A stretch of 64,000 nt of DNA, from contig NZ_JYIX01000037.1 in NCBI RefSeq assembly GCF_000956505.1, forward strand, positions 186,001 through 250,000, given 5' to 3'. This DNA comes from Microbacterium azadirachtae. GTDB taxonomy: Bacteria; Actinomycetota; Actinomycetes; Actinomycetales; Microbacteriaceae. A model generated the notes under the pieces. It was not told where the DNA came from, did no database searches, and was given only the letters and a program-made list of their open reading frames with translations. The translations under genes and the position numbers were made by a program. Of this stretch, positions 42,283 through 51,041 are shown in pieces (positions within the stretch are counted from its first letter, which is position 1; every line of letters begins with the position of its first letter).

Positions 42283-43746
42283 ATGACGCGCACCGCCACA
42301 CTCGGCACCCTGGTCGCCGTGATCGGATTCCTGGCCTTCGTCGAGTTCACCAGCGGTGTGCTGCAGGGCTACTACACGCCGATGCTGAGCGACATCGCGC
42401 GGCATCTGGGCATCCACGACGCCGACGTGAACTGGTTCGAGGGCGCCCAGCTCATGCTGTCCGCCCTGGTGGTGCCGGCCTTCGCGAAGCTCGGCGACAT
42501 GATCGGCCGCAAGCGCATGCTGCTGATCTCGACCGCGATCACCGCGGTCGCCGCCTTCGTGCTGCCGTTCACCGACACCTTCGGCGTCTTCCTCGTGGCC
42601 TGGGCGATGATGGGCTTCTACGTCGTCTGGCTGCCGCTGGAGATCGCGCTGATCTGGTCGCGCGCCCGGCGCATCGAGGGCAGCTCTGCGATCACCGCGA
42701 AGGCGGCCGGCATCCTGGTCGCCGCGCTCGAGGGCGGCGCGATCATCGGAGCTCTCGTCGGCGGAGCGCTCATCGACGTGCTGCCGCTCACGGCGGTGCT
42801 GCTCGTGCCCGCTGTGCTCATCGCGGCGTGCTTCTTCGTGATCCTGTTCGGCGTGAAGGAGTCGCCGGAGAAGACCGGCGGCGTCTTCGACACGACAGGG
42901 CTCGTGCTGATCTCGCTGTCGCTGATCGGCCTGACCGGCGGGCTCAGCCTGCTGCGCCTGCCGGGCGGCGTCGCGAACCCGCTGTCCTGGATCGTGATCG
43001 CCCTCGGCGTGCTCCTCATCGTTCCGTTCGCCCTGTGGGAGCTGCGTCAGCCGGATCCGCTCATCGACGTGCGGATGTTCCGCAGCCCCGCGCTCGGCCC
43101 GGTGTTCCTGACGGCCGGCCTGTTCGGCGTGAGCGTGCTCGGCGCGCAGGCGCCGCTGTCGACCTTCGCCCGCACGGATCCGGCGGTCTACGGCTACGGC
43201 CTCGGCACCAGCGGATTCGCGACCTCGCTGATCATCGGGGTCTACCTCGTCGCGATGATCGCGGGCGCCCTCGGCTACCCGCAGATCGCGCGGTTCGCGA
43301 CGCCCCGGATCACGCTCATCGGCGCCTCGGTGCTCGTGGGGATCGGGTTCCTGCTGTTCCTCCCCTTCCACGCCGCCTACGGGCAGGTCATCACGAACAT
43401 GGTGATCGTCGGGATCGGATCCGGCGCCCTCGTCGCCGCTCTCCCGGCGGCGGCCGCCTCGGCGGCACCGCACACCCAGACCGGCGTCGCAACGGGCCTC
43501 ACCAACTCGGTGAAGACCGTCGGCGGCGCGATCGCCTCGTGCGTGTTCGGGATCGCGCTCATGCACGCGGTCGCCGGATCCGCCGCGGCCGAGGGCACGG
43601 CCGGATCCTTCTCGGGCTACGTGACGGTCTGGGTCGTCTGCGGGGCGACCGCGCTCGCCGCGGCCGTCCTGCTGCTGTTCGTGCCGAAGCAGGCGTTCAC
43701 CGATCGCGCCGGCCAGGCCGCCGCCACGGAGCCCGCGATCGGCTGA
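42283..43746 (+). CDS. MFS transporter
   Basis: 487 residues, 12-14 helices. The loop 2-3 motif AKLGDMIGRKRM and the helix 1 region FLAFVEFTSGVLQGYYTPML identify a major facilitator; overall layout suggests a DHA2-type exporter, but no drug-specific motif is decisive. ATG 42283 follows GGAGCC. It converges with the MMPL gene 28 bp downstream. Substrate unknown. Confidence 0.88.
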   Translation: MTRTATLGTLVAVIGFLAFVEFTSGVLQGYYTPMLSDIARHLGIHDADVNWFEGAQLMLSALVVPAFAKLGDMIGRKRMLLISTAITAVAAFVLPFTDTFGVFLVAWAMMGFYVVWLPLEIALIWSRARRIEGSSAITAKAAGILVAALEGGAIIGALVGGALIDVLPLTAVLLVPAVLIAACFFVILFGVKESPEKTGGVFDTTGLVLISLSLIGLTGGLSLLRLPGGVANPLSWIVIALGVLLIVPFALWELRQPDPLIDVRMFRSPALGPVFLTAGLFGVSVLGAQAPLSTFARTDPAVYGYGLGTSGFATSLIIGVYLVAMIAGALGYPQIARFATPRITLIGASVLVGIGFLLFLPFHAAYGQVITNMVIVGIGSGALVAALPAAAASAAPHTQTGVATGLTNSVKTVGGAIASCVFGIALMHAVAGSAAAEGTAGSFSGYVTVWVVCGATALAAAVLLLFVPKQAFTDRAGQAAATEPAIG

Positions 43747-43773
43747 CATCCGCCCCCGGGGTCGCGGCGGCGC

Positions 43774-45942
43774 TCAGCGCTCCGCGCGCGACAGCTTCGA
43801 CGGCCACCACACCGCGCGGCCCACGTCGTGCACGAGGGCGGGCACGAGCAGTGAGCGCACCACGAACGTGTCCAGCAGCACGCCGAACGCCACGATGAAG
43901 GCCAGCTGCGCGAGGAACAGGATCGGGATCACCGCGAGCGCCGCGAACGTCGTCGCGAGCACGAGACCGGCCGAGGTGATGACGCCCCCGGTGATCGCGA
44001 GCCCTCGGCGCACGCCCTCGCGCGTGCCGTGGATCCGGCTCTCCTCGCGCACGCGCGTCATGAGGAAGATGTTGTAGTCGATCCCGAGCGCGACGAGGAA
44101 GACGAAGCCGTAGAGCGGCACGGCCGGATCCGCCCCGGGGAAGCGGAGGATCCCGTTGAAGACGAGTGCGGAGACGCCCATCGCGGTGCCGAACGACAGC
44201 ACGGTCGTCACGATCAGCAGCACGGGGGCGACGATCGCGCACAGCAGCATCATCAGGATCAGCATGATCACGACGAGGATGACCGGGATGATCAGGGTGC
44301 GGTCGTGGAGGGAGGCGTCATTGGTGTCGATCGCGGTCGCGGTGACCCCGCCGACGACGGCGCCCGTGCTCTCGAGCGACGTGCGGAGGCGGCGCACCGT
44401 GTCCTCCGCAGATGTCGAGTCCGCTGCCGCGGTGAGCGTGCCCTGCAGCATCACGTCGCCCTCGACCACAGTCGGATCGGGGGCAGGGGTCCCGGGACGC
44501 CCGACCGGCTGGACGCCGTCCTTCGTCACGGGCGCCGATCCGCTCGGCGAGTCCTTCGCGGTCACCGTGACGCCGTCGATGCCCTTGTCCGCGAGCAGCG
44601 CATCGGCCGCCTTCTGCAGGGAATCCTTCGCGACGACGACCTGGACCGGGCTGCCGGATCCGCCCGGGAAGTGCTCGCCGAGCACCTTCTGCCCGTCGCG
44701 CGCCTGCGAGGAGCCGAGCACGAGGTCGGACTGCGGCACACCGGAAGCGTCGAGCTGCAGCACCCCGACCGTCCCGAGGGCGAGCACAAGGGTCGTCGCG
44801 ATCCAGATCACCCGGGAGCGGCGCCGGATCAGCTCGGCGAGGCGCGCCCACACGCCGCTCGAAGGCATGCCGCCCTCGGCCGCGACGATCTCGGGCGCGT
44901 ACACGGGGCGGCGCGGCCAGAACGCCGCACGCCCGAAGGCCATGAGGAGGGCAGGGAGCAGGGTGAGCGCGGACAGCATCGCGAACGCGATCCCGATCGC
45001 CGCGACCGGGCCCAGTGCGCTGTTCGACTTCAGGTCGCTGAGCAGCAGGCAGAGGAGCCCCGCGATCACGGTGCCGCCCGAGGCGAGGATCGGTTCGAAC
45101 GAGCCCTTCCACGCTGCGAGCACGGCCTTCGCGCGATCGTGCTCGACGCGCAGTGCCTCGCGGAAGCGTGAGACGAAGAGCAGCGCGTAGTCGGTCGCGG
45201 CGCCGATCACGAGGATGAACAGGATGCCCTGGGTCTGCCCGCTGAGCAGCAGCACGCCCCACTTCGCGAGCCACCACACCAGCAGGAGCGCGGTGCAGAG
45301 CGCGAACAGGCTGGTCATGAGCACGACGACCGGCAGCAGCAGCGAGCGGTAGACGAGCACGAGGATCACGAACACGGCCGCCAGGGCCACCCCGAGCAGG
45401 ATCCCGTCGATGCCCGCGAAGCCGGCGACGAGGTCGGCGCTGAAGCCGGCGGGGCCGGTGATGTAGACGTGCACGCCGTCCGGCGCGGCCTTCTCGAGCG
45501 ACGCCCTGATCTCCGCCACGACGTCGCCGAGGTCGGCGCCGGAGCGGATCGGCACGAATGCCTGCATGGCCCTGCCGTCGTCGGAGGGGAGCGCGGGGGA
45601 GACGTCGTCGCCGACGCCGTCGATGCCGGTCGTGGCCGCGACCGCGTCCGAAAGCGCGGTGCGCTGCGCGTCCGTGAGCGTCTCTTCAGAAGCGGCGACG
45701 ACGATCGCGGGGATCTCGTCGGATCCGGCGAAGCGGGTCTGCAGCTCCTGCACGCGGGCGGAGTCGGAGGAGGAGGGGAGGTACGCCGTGCGGTCGTTCG
45801 AGGAGACCTCGTCCACCTTGCCGAACAGCGGTCCGCCGAGCGACGCCGCGACCAGCCAGCCGAGGATGATCAGCGCGGGCAGGAGGATCCGCAGGAGGCG
45901 GCGGGGTCGGTGCGGGTGTGCGAGGTGCTGCGGGGCGGTCAT
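43774..45942 (-). CDS. MMPL-family RND transporter
   Basis: 722 residues with the actinobacterial MMPL layout: one N-terminal helix, a periplasmic domain, five or more helices, a second periplasmic domain after a linker, then five helices (12 in total). Sequences such as LFVSRFREAL and GIDYNIFLMTRVREE are the conserved loop motifs of MmpL proteins. Relatives export lipids, siderophores or drugs using proton force. A divergent MarR regulator and a palindrome at 45976-45997 suggest it is induced by the exported compound. Confidence 0.92.
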   Translation of the reverse strand: MTAPQHLAHPHRPRRLLRILLPALIILGWLVAASLGGPLFGKVDEVSSNDRTAYLPSSSDSARVQELQTRFAGSDEIPAIVVAASEETLTDAQRTALSDAVAATTGIDGVGDDVSPALPSDDGRAMQAFVPIRSGADLGDVVAEIRASLEKAAPDGVHVYITGPAGFSADLVAGFAGIDGILLGVALAAVFVILVLVYRSLLLPVVVLMTSLFALCTALLLVWWLAKWGVLLLSGQTQGILFILVIGAATDYALLFVSRFREALRVEHDRAKAVLAAWKGSFEPILASGGTVIAGLLCLLLSDLKSNSALGPVAAIGIAFAMLSALTLLPALLMAFGRAAFWPRRPVYAPEIVAAEGGMPSSGVWARLAELIRRRSRVIWIATTLVLALGTVGVLQLDASGVPQSDLVLGSSQARDGQKVLGEHFPGGSGSPVQVVVAKDSLQKAADALLADKGIDGVTVTAKDSPSGSAPVTKDGVQPVGRPGTPAPDPTVVEGDVMLQGTLTAAADSTSAEDTVRRLRTSLESTGAVVGGVTATAIDTNDASLHDRTLIIPVILVVIMLILMMLLCAIVAPVLLIVTTVLSFGTAMGVSALVFNGILRFPGADPAVPLYGFVFLVALGIDYNIFLMTRVREESRIHGTREGVRRGLAITGGVITSAGLVLATTFAALAVIPILFLAQLAFIVAFGVLLDTFVVRSLLVPALVHDVGRAVWWPSKLSRAER

Positions 45943-45975
45943 CGGCTTCCTTCCGTCTCCGGCAGGATAGATCGA

Positions 45976-45997
45976 ATTAGCTAGCTTGGCAAGTAAT
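45976..45997. promoter_or_regulatory. Palindromic region between mmpL and marR genes
   Basis: A/T-rich stretch bounded by ATTA and TAAT and containing GCTAGC and CTTG-G-CAAG dyads, placed in the 94-bp gap between the divergent transporter and MarR genes. MarR-family operators often contain such TTGnCAA-type cores. Assignment is tentative. Confidence 0.45.
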
Positions 45998-46036
45998 CAT
46001 CCTGGCGTGAAAAGACCCTCGGTGTAGCATGACGGC

Positions 46037-46723
46037 ATGGCGGAACGGCGCGACGAGGCGGACGAGCACGGGCTCGTGTCGCGCACCGGGGCGCCGAACC
46101 GCGATGGCGTCGAAGCGGGCGCCGTCTACGACATCGAGGCGAGCGATCCGGACGGCGTGCTGCTCGACCGGGCCGGCGTCGATGCGGGCGCGATCCGGCA
46201 GATCGGCGAGCTGATGGCCTCTCTCGGCGAGCTGCGCGACGCGGAGCAGCGTCTCGCGGAGGCGTCCCGCCGGTACATGAAGCTCAACGAGACCGACATG
46301 CGCGCGCTGCACTACCTCATCGTGTGCGCGAATCGCGGGGCCGTCGCGACGCCGGGCGGGATCGCGCAGCATCTGGGCATCTCGACGGCGTCGACCACCA
46401 AACTGCTCGACCGGCTCGAGCGCGGGGGGCACGTCACCCGCGCCGCGCACCCCTCGGACCGGCGGGCGCTCGCGATCACCATCACGCCCGAGACGCAGCG
46501 GGCGGCGATGGAGACCGTCGGTCGTCAGCAGGCGCGTCGGTTCCACTCCGCCGCGCGTCTGACCGAGGGCGAGCGCGAGGTCGTCATCCGATTCCTGCGC
46601 GACATGACCGGCGAACTCGGACTCGACGGCGTCGAGTGGGCGGAAAGCGACACGGGGGGCGCTGAGCCCGGAACAACGCCGGGCCCAGCGCCCCGAGCCC
46701 GGTCAGGCCCGGCTCTGCCCTAG
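46037..46723 (+). CDS. MarR-family regulator with N-terminal extension
   Basis: 228 residues. The winged helix is central (ATPGGIAQHLGISTASTTKLLDRLERGGHVTRAAHPSDRRAL, about residues 108-150), with long dimerisation helices before and after. About 50 extra residues precede the usual start, and a proline-rich tail follows, making it longer than the typical 150. It is divergent from the MMPL exporter gene, which it probably represses until a ligand binds. Confidence 0.88.
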   Translation: MAERRDEADEHGLVSRTGAPNRDGVEAGAVYDIEASDPDGVLLDRAGVDAGAIRQIGELMASLGELRDAEQRLAEASRRYMKLNETDMRALHYLIVCANRGAVATPGGIAQHLGISTASTTKLLDRLERGGHVTRAAHPSDRRALAITITPETQRAAMETVGRQQARRFHSAARLTEGEREVVIRFLRDMTGELGLDGVEWAESDTGGAEPGTTPGPAPRARSGPALP

Positions 46724-46792
46724 TTCTGAATCACGGGGGCCCGGTCAGGCGTGGCTCCGCCCGGTCAGGTCTGGTGCCGCCCGGCGGGCCCC
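46699..46792. repeat. GGTCAGG repeats and long-loop inverted repeat
   Basis: CCGGTCAGGnnnGGCTCnGCC-like units occur three times: at the end of the MarR gene (46699-46719) and as two 20-bp tandem copies (46741-46760, 46761-46780). GGGGCCCG (46736-46743) and CGGGCCCC (46785-46792) flank the tandem copies and could pair, giving a terminator-like structure between the convergent genes. Confidence 0.5.
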
Positions 46793-46802
46793 TGCGTGCA
46801 GA

Positions 46803-47219
46803 TCAGGCGTTGCCCTCTCCACCGGAGAACATCCAGTCGACGCCGAACCGATCGGTGAGCATGCCGAACTGACCGCCCCACGGCGCGGGACCGTAGTCCT
46901 GGCTGACAGTGGCGCCGTCGGCGAGTTTGTCCCACGCGGCGTGGATCTCGGCCTCGTCGGAACCGCTCAGCGACACCGAGACGCCCTGCGGAGTCTTGTA
47001 CTCCATGTATCCGGGGGTGTCAGAGGCCATCAGCACCAGACCGCCGGGAGTGGTCAGCTGAGCGTGCATGACGAGCGTCTGCTCGGCCTCATCCTGCAGC
47101 ATGCCCGGCATGTCGCCGAAGGTCATCACCTGCAGATCGCCACCGAGGGCCTGCTGATAGAACTCCATCGCGGCGCGGGCGTCGCCGCGGAACGAGATGT
47201 ACGGATTGAGGTTGGTCAT
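46803..47219 (-). CDS. PhnB-like VOC-family protein
   Basis: 138 residues of the vicinal-oxygen-chelate fold, PhnB/DUF1428-like: NPYISFRGDARAAMEFYQQALGG at the start, LMASDTPG in the middle and YGPAPWGGQFGMLTDRFGV near the end. These proteins are small cytoplasmic dimers, often annotated as glyoxalase/bleomycin-resistance-like, most without a known substrate. The metal ligands of true glyoxalase I are not clearly present. Confidence 0.88.
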   Translation of the reverse strand: MTNLNPYISFRGDARAAMEFYQQALGGDLQVMTFGDMPGMLQDEAEQTLVMHAQLTTPGGLVLMASDTPGYMEYKTPQGVSVSLSGSDEAEIHAAWDKLADGATVSQDYGPAPWGGQFGMLTDRFGVDWMFSGGEGNA

Positions 47220-47336
47220 GGGCGTCCTCCGTCGGAGCTCAGGATGAAAGCGCAGGATGTGCGCACGATCAGTCTGGATCGAGCCTCCGACATCGGCAAT
47301 GGGGTGTCGCGGATCAGCCCTCCGACCCGTCGCGGA

Positions 47337-47750
47337 TCAGCCCGCTGACGCGTCCCGCGGCGGGTTGTGCACGATCTCGATCCGGATGCCGTTGTCGTCC
47401 TCGACGAACGAGGCGTAGTAGCGATCACTGAAGCGCGGGTATTCCTTCGGCGGGCGCACGGCCGTCCAGCCCGCATCGAGCGCGATGTCGTGCACGCGGT
47501 CGACCTCGGCGCGTGTGTCGACGGCGAACGCGAGGTGCTGCCAGCCGACGCGGCCGTGCTCATGCGGGCCGTCCGCATTGTCGCGAGCGGGGTAGAGCAG
47601 GATCTCGGGCAACCCGTCCTGCCGCCAGTAGGCGAGATCGGGAGCGTCGTGCCTGCGGGTGTACCCGAGTGCGCTCAGCACCGGATCGAACTGCGCGGAG
47701 GCGCCGGGCACGTGGTCGACGCTGATGCCGAGGTGATCGAGAGTGGCCAT
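47337..47750 (-). CDS. VOC-family protein (glyoxalase-like), copy 1
   Basis: 137 residues. MATLDHLGISVDHV, HLAFAVDTRAEVDRVHDIAL and the closing YYASFVEDDNGIRIEIVHNPPR are the two beta-alpha-beta-beta-beta halves of a VOC monomer with His and Glu in ligand positions. It is closely related to the gene at 48300-48716; both end in the same ASFVEDDNGIRIE block. ATG 47750 was selected because homology begins there. Substrate unknown; lactoylglutathione-type or fosfomycin-type activity cannot be inferred. Confidence 0.88.
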   Translation of the reverse strand: MATLDHLGISVDHVPGASAQFDPVLSALGYTRRHDAPDLAYWRQDGLPEILLYPARDNADGPHEHGRVGWQHLAFAVDTRAEVDRVHDIALDAGWTAVRPPKEYPRFSDRYYASFVEDDNGIRIEIVHNPPRDASAG

Positions 47751-48299
47751 GCCCCCAGCATCGCGGATGCCGCGGACAAAGCGCGAGGTGCGGATCTGCG
47801 GGCGGGGCTGTGAGTGCACGGGTCGTGGGCGAGTGCACGGGTGTGGGCGTCGCCGTTGCGGGGGTTTCGCCAGGGGCACGGGATGTTGCTGAGCTCACGG
47901 TCTGTTGGCGCGCGGATCCGGTTCGCTCGTCATGATGCCGTGTACTCGCGGGGTGCACGGGTTGTTGACGGGGGCTCTCAACGGGCGCACGGGTTGTTGC
48001 CGAGTGCACGGGTTGGGGGTGCGCGGTTGCCGTGCGCTCGTCATGATGCCGTGCACTCGCGGGTCGTGCGGGGTGTTGCCGACTGCGCGGGTTGTTGACG
48101 CGCCGGTGACGATGTTGTCGCCGGGCGCACGGGATGTTGCCGAGTGCACCGGTTGTGGGCGCGCGGATCCGGTGCACTCGTCACGATGCCGTGCACTCGG
48201 CGAGACGCGAGACGCGAGACGCGAGACGCGAGACGCGAAGCGCCCGGAGCGCGGCCCCCGGAGCCCGGGACCCGGGCCGCGGCGGGAGGTCTGCGGTCC
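47751..48299. repeat. Repeat-rich spacer between two VOC paralogues
   Basis: 549 bp without a convincing gene. Variants of GTGCACGGGTTGTTGCCG recur at least six times, and CTCGTCATGATGCCGTGCAC recurs three times (about 47926, 48037, 48176) with small changes, spaced about 110-140 bp apart. GTGCAC is itself palindromic, so RNA would fold extensively. The right side ends in a heptamer array (48201-48235). Copies are diverged and irregularly spaced. Confidence 0.7.
48201..48235. repeat. Five tandem copies of CGAGACG
   Basis: Perfect 7-bp array followed by a degenerate sixth unit CGAAGCG. It lies 65 bp downstream of the 3' end of the VOC copy 2 gene, in non-coding DNA. Confidence 0.85.
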
Positions 48300-48716
48300 T
48301 CAGCCCTCGACGGACTCGCGCGGCGGGTTGTACATGAACTCGATCCGGATGCCGTTGTCGTCCTCCACGAACGAGGCGTAGTAGCGATCCGAGAAGCGCG
48401 TGAAGACCTTCGGATCCCGCACCGTCGTCCAGCCGGCATCGACGGCGATGGTGTGCAGGCGCTCCACCTCGGCGCGCGAGTCGACAGCGAAGGCGAGATG
48501 CTGCCAGCCGATCCGCCCGTATCGGTGCGGTTCGCCGCCCGGCTCCGGCGCGCGGTAGAGGATCAGCTCGGTGTCGTCCTCGCGCCACCAGGCGATCCCG
48601 CCCTCCATCTCGCCGTCCTCGGGCGTGCAGCCCAGCGCCGTGAGCACAGGGTTCCACTGGGCGAAGGCGCGGTCGAGGTCTTCGACCGTGAGGCCGAGGT
48701 GATCGAAAAGGGGCAT
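48300..48716 (-). CDS. VOC-family protein (glyoxalase-like), copy 2
   Basis: 138 residues, paralogue of the protein at 47337-47750. MPLFDHLGLTVEDLDRAF, WQHLAFAVDSRAEVERLHTIAVDAGW and YYASFVEDDNGIRIEFMYNPPR are near-identical in the second half, more divergent in the first. Start ATG 48716 is where homology begins. The duplication probably created the repeat-filled spacer between them. Substrate unknown. Confidence 0.88.
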   Translation of the reverse strand: MPLFDHLGLTVEDLDRAFAQWNPVLTALGCTPEDGEMEGGIAWWREDDTELILYRAPEPGGEPHRYGRIGWQHLAFAVDSRAEVERLHTIAVDAGWTTVRDPKVFTRFSDRYYASFVEDDNGIRIEFMYNPPRESVEG

Positions 48717-48744
48717 GCGGCCAGTCTGCCCGACCGCGCTGCGC

Positions 48745-48969
48745 TCAGTCCCGGTCGAGGCCGAAGGTGCGCTTGACGAGCGCCTGCACATCCCGGTCGA
48801 GGCCGTCCATGCGCGCGTTCATGACGTCGAAGCGGCCGTTCACCTCGGATCGGAGCCCGCCGATCTCCGCGCGCAGGACGCGGATGAAGAGCGTCGAGAC
48901 GATCGTCATCATCCCGAGCATGAGCGCGGTGAAGGCCCCGATCATCGTCCAGATCTGCGCGTCGTTCAT
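48745..48969 (-). CDS. Small one-helix membrane protein with coiled coil
   Basis: 74 residues. A single hydrophobic helix (about residues 6-30: WTMIGAFTALMLGMMTIVSTL) is followed by a charged heptad-like stretch (LRAEIGGLRSEVNGRFDVMNARMDGLD) that would form a coiled coil. Proteins of this shape are common and uncharacterised in Microbacteriaceae. ATG 48969 gives the helix at the N-terminus. It lies 28 bp upstream of the VOC copy 2 start in the same direction and may share its transcript. Confidence 0.6.
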   Translation of the reverse strand: MNDAQIWTMIGAFTALMLGMMTIVSTLFIRVLRAEIGGLRSEVNGRFDVMNARMDGLDRDVQALVKRTFGLDRD

Positions 48970-49143
48970 GAAACCCACGTCCTCATCGTCGCATCGTTCG
49001 TCCGAGCATGCCAGAGGCGCAGGGGGCGGTGGTCGCCGATCACGTGATCTGTGAAGAACGGATCCCGCCGCGTGGATGTGCGGATCGATCCGTCGGCGAC
49101 GCGCCATCCGACGGCCCAACGAGCACTGCGACAGACTGAGGAC

Positions 49144-49554
49144 ATGACCGCCGTGACCCTCATCCGCTCAGCGCAGCTGTCCGATGTCGCGCAGTACGCC
49201 TACGCGGCCACCGCGCCGAAGGACGCGCGGCTGATCTTCCTCGCCGGCGCCTGCCCGCTGAACCGCGACGGCTCCACGGCGGCGGTCGGCGACTACGCCG
49301 GCCAAGCCGCCGCCTGCATCGAGACCCTCAAGACGGCGCTCGCGGCTGCCGGAGCGACGTTGACCGACGTGATCAGCACGCGCGTTCTCGTCGCCTCGGC
49401 TCGGCAGACGGACCTCGTCGCCGCATGGGCCGTGGTGCGCGACGCGTTCGGCCCCCACGATGTGCCCAGCACGCTCATGGGTGTCACGGTGCTGGGCTAC
49501 GACGACCAGCTGGTCGAGATCGAGGCCGTCGCCGCGGTCCTGGAGGAGGACTGA
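49144..49554 (+). CDS. RidA/YjgF-family protein
   Basis: 136 residues of the RidA superfamily: LIFLAGACPLNRDGSTAAVGDYAGQAAACIETLKTAL-type core (given here by its landmarks AGACPL and QAAACIETL) and STRVLVAS, where the arginine corresponds to the catalytic Arg of imine deaminases. True RidA hydrolyses reactive 2-aminoacrylate imines from PLP enzymes; subfamily assignment is uncertain because the end lacks the usual (V/I)EIEAIA ending exactly (here VEIEAVAAV). It precedes the HAD gene by 3 bp. Confidence 0.85.
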   Translation: MTAVTLIRSAQLSDVAQYAYAATAPKDARLIFLAGACPLNRDGSTAAVGDYAGQAAACIETLKTALAAAGATLTDVISTRVLVASARQTDLVAAWAVVRDAFGPHDVPSTLMGVTVLGYDDQLVEIEAVAAVLEED

Positions 49555-49557
49555 TCC

Positions 49558-50235
49558 ATGTTCTCTCGCCGGCTGTTGCGTGCGGCGATCTTCGACCTCG
49601 ACGGCACGCTACTCGACCAACGCGGCGCGCAGGATGCGGCCGCGGTGGCCTTCGCCGCGGAACACGGCATCCATGACGACGGAGTGATCGAGCGGTGGGA
49701 TGCGATTGCGGAGCGGCACTATCGCCGCTATCAGCGTCGCGAGATCGACTTCGAGGACCAGCGACGCGATCGGGCGCGCGACTTCCTTGAGCGAGACCTG
49801 ACGGACGAGGATGCCTCGACGATCTTCGCGCGGTACGGCACCAGGTACGCGGCCGGTCTGCGGCGGTTCGACGATGCGCTTCCGGTACTGAGTCGGGCTA
49901 AGGAAGCAGGGCTGATCGTGGGGCTGCTCACCAACGGCGACAGAGCGCAGCAGCAGGGGAAGCTCGACCGCTTCGAATTCGGCCCGCACCTCGATGTCGT
50001 CGTGTGCTCCTCCGACCTGGCGGCAGGCAAGCCCGACTCGCGCGCCTTTGCCGCGGCGCTCGACCGGTTGGGCGTTTCCGCGTCCGAGGCCGTCATGATC
50101 GGCGACTCGCTCGAGACCGACGTCCGTGGAGCGCTCGCGGCGGGGCTGCAAGCCGTGCACCTTGCTCGCACCGGGGCACGCGATCCCGACGTGGTGAGCG
50201 TCGGCTCGCTGGACGAGCTGGTGTTCGCCGACTGA
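49558..50235 (+). CDS. HAD-superfamily hydrolase
   Basis: 225 residues. Motif I IFDLDGTLLDQ with nucleophile and acid aspartates, motif II LLTNGD, motif III lysine in AAGKPDS and motif IV MIGDSLETDV. An alpha-helical cap lies between motifs I and II (about residues 20-95). The family dephosphorylates small metabolites; the substrate is unknown. It starts 3 bp after the RidA-like gene stop, so the two are co-transcribed, possibly as metabolite-repair enzymes. Confidence 0.9.
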   Translation: MFSRRLLRAAIFDLDGTLLDQRGAQDAAAVAFAAEHGIHDDGVIERWDAIAERHYRRYQRREIDFEDQRRDRARDFLERDLTDEDASTIFARYGTRYAAGLRRFDDALPVLSRAKEAGLIVGLLTNGDRAQQQGKLDRFEFGPHLDVVVCSSDLAAGKPDSRAFAAALDRLGVSASEAVMIGDSLETDVRGALAAGLQAVHLARTGARDPDVVSVGSLDELVFAD

Positions 50236-50273
50236 GTGCGTACGGGCCGCCTTCCACCCCCAGACCGCACCCG

Positions 50274-51041
50274 TCAATGCGGCGCGTGGTACTCGGCCTC
50301 GCCGCGCTTCCAATAGCCCTTCACGATGGCCTGCGCGGTGTCGACGCCCCAGCGCTCGAGCAGGGCGCGGCCCGGCTTCACGATCGACGACTCCGCCGCG
50401 ACGAAGACGAACGGGGCCTCGCCCGGACGATCCGCTTCCGCGAGCGCGCCCAGGAACTCGGTCAGGACGGATCCCGCCGGCGCGCCGCCGCGATGGATCC
50501 ACTCGACCGGCACCGGTGCGTCGAGAGCCAGCTCGTGCTCCGCGCCGCGCACCTCGATCGCGATGCGGGCGGGGACGCCGGCGGGAATGCGGGCGGCGAA
50601 GCGCCGGATCGCCGGGATCGCGGTCTCGTCGCCGGCGAGGAGCCAGCCGTCGGGCTCGCCCTCCAGCACCAGAGACCCGCGCGGGCCCCCGACGCCGACG
50701 ACGGATCCGAGCGGCGCGGTCGCGGCCCACGGGGCGGCGACGCCCTCGTCCCCGTGCACGGCGAACTCGACGTCGAGCCAGTCCTCGCCCCACGCGAGGG
50801 GCGTGTACTCGCGGCTCGGCGCGGCGCGCAGCTCCTCGACCGAGTCGGTCGGCGCGTCGACGAAGAAGAGCCGCATGTGGTCGTCCGCGCCGAGAGAATC
50901 GAAGCCGGCGAGGTCGGATCCGGTGAGGCGCACGCGGACGAAATCGGGCGCGATCCACTCGCGGGCGGCGAGGGTCAGCGTGCGGAAGCGCAGCTCGAGC
51001 GGGCGTCGCGCCAGGGTGAAGCCGGATTTCGCGTTGTTCAT
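50274..51041 (-). CDS. Siderophore-interacting protein (flavin reductase type)
   Basis: 255 residues. FAD-binding domain with SREYTPL (RxYT motif) at about residues 77-83 followed by an NAD(P)H-binding SIP domain (LAGDETAIPAIRRF, VFVAAESSIVKPGRALLERWGV, IVKGYWKRGEAEYH). The family reduces ferric siderophores in the cytoplasm to release iron. It is divergent from a siderophore ABC importer and its start codon abuts one of two DtxR-like boxes, so both sides are probably repressed by iron. Confidence 0.92.
   Translation of the reverse strand: MNNAKSGFTLARRPLELRFRTLTLAAREWIAPDFVRVRLTGSDLAGFDSLGADDHMRLFFVDAPTDSVEELRAAPSREYTPLAWGEDWLDVEFAVHGDEGVAAPWAATAPLGSVVGVGGPRGSLVLEGEPDGWLLAGDETAIPAIRRFAARIPAGVPARIAIEVRGAEHELALDAPVPVEWIHRGGAPAGSVLTEFLGALAEADRPGEAPFVFVAAESSIVKPGRALLERWGVDTAQAIVKGYWKRGEAEYHAPH

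Noticed and set aside
46037..46200. N-terminal extension of the MarR protein as a separate small gene
   Set aside because: It is in frame and continuous with the winged-helix domain, with no internal stop or second ribosome site; kept as one gene.
47306..47343. Direct repeat GTCGCGGATCAGCCC (two copies, 23 bp apart) as an operator
   Set aside because: The second copy runs into the 3' coding end of the VOC gene and has no dyad symmetry; likely a local duplication.
47814..48240. Possible CRISPR array in the repeat-rich spacer
   Set aside because: Repeat units differ from each other, spacing is irregular, and no cas genes are present.
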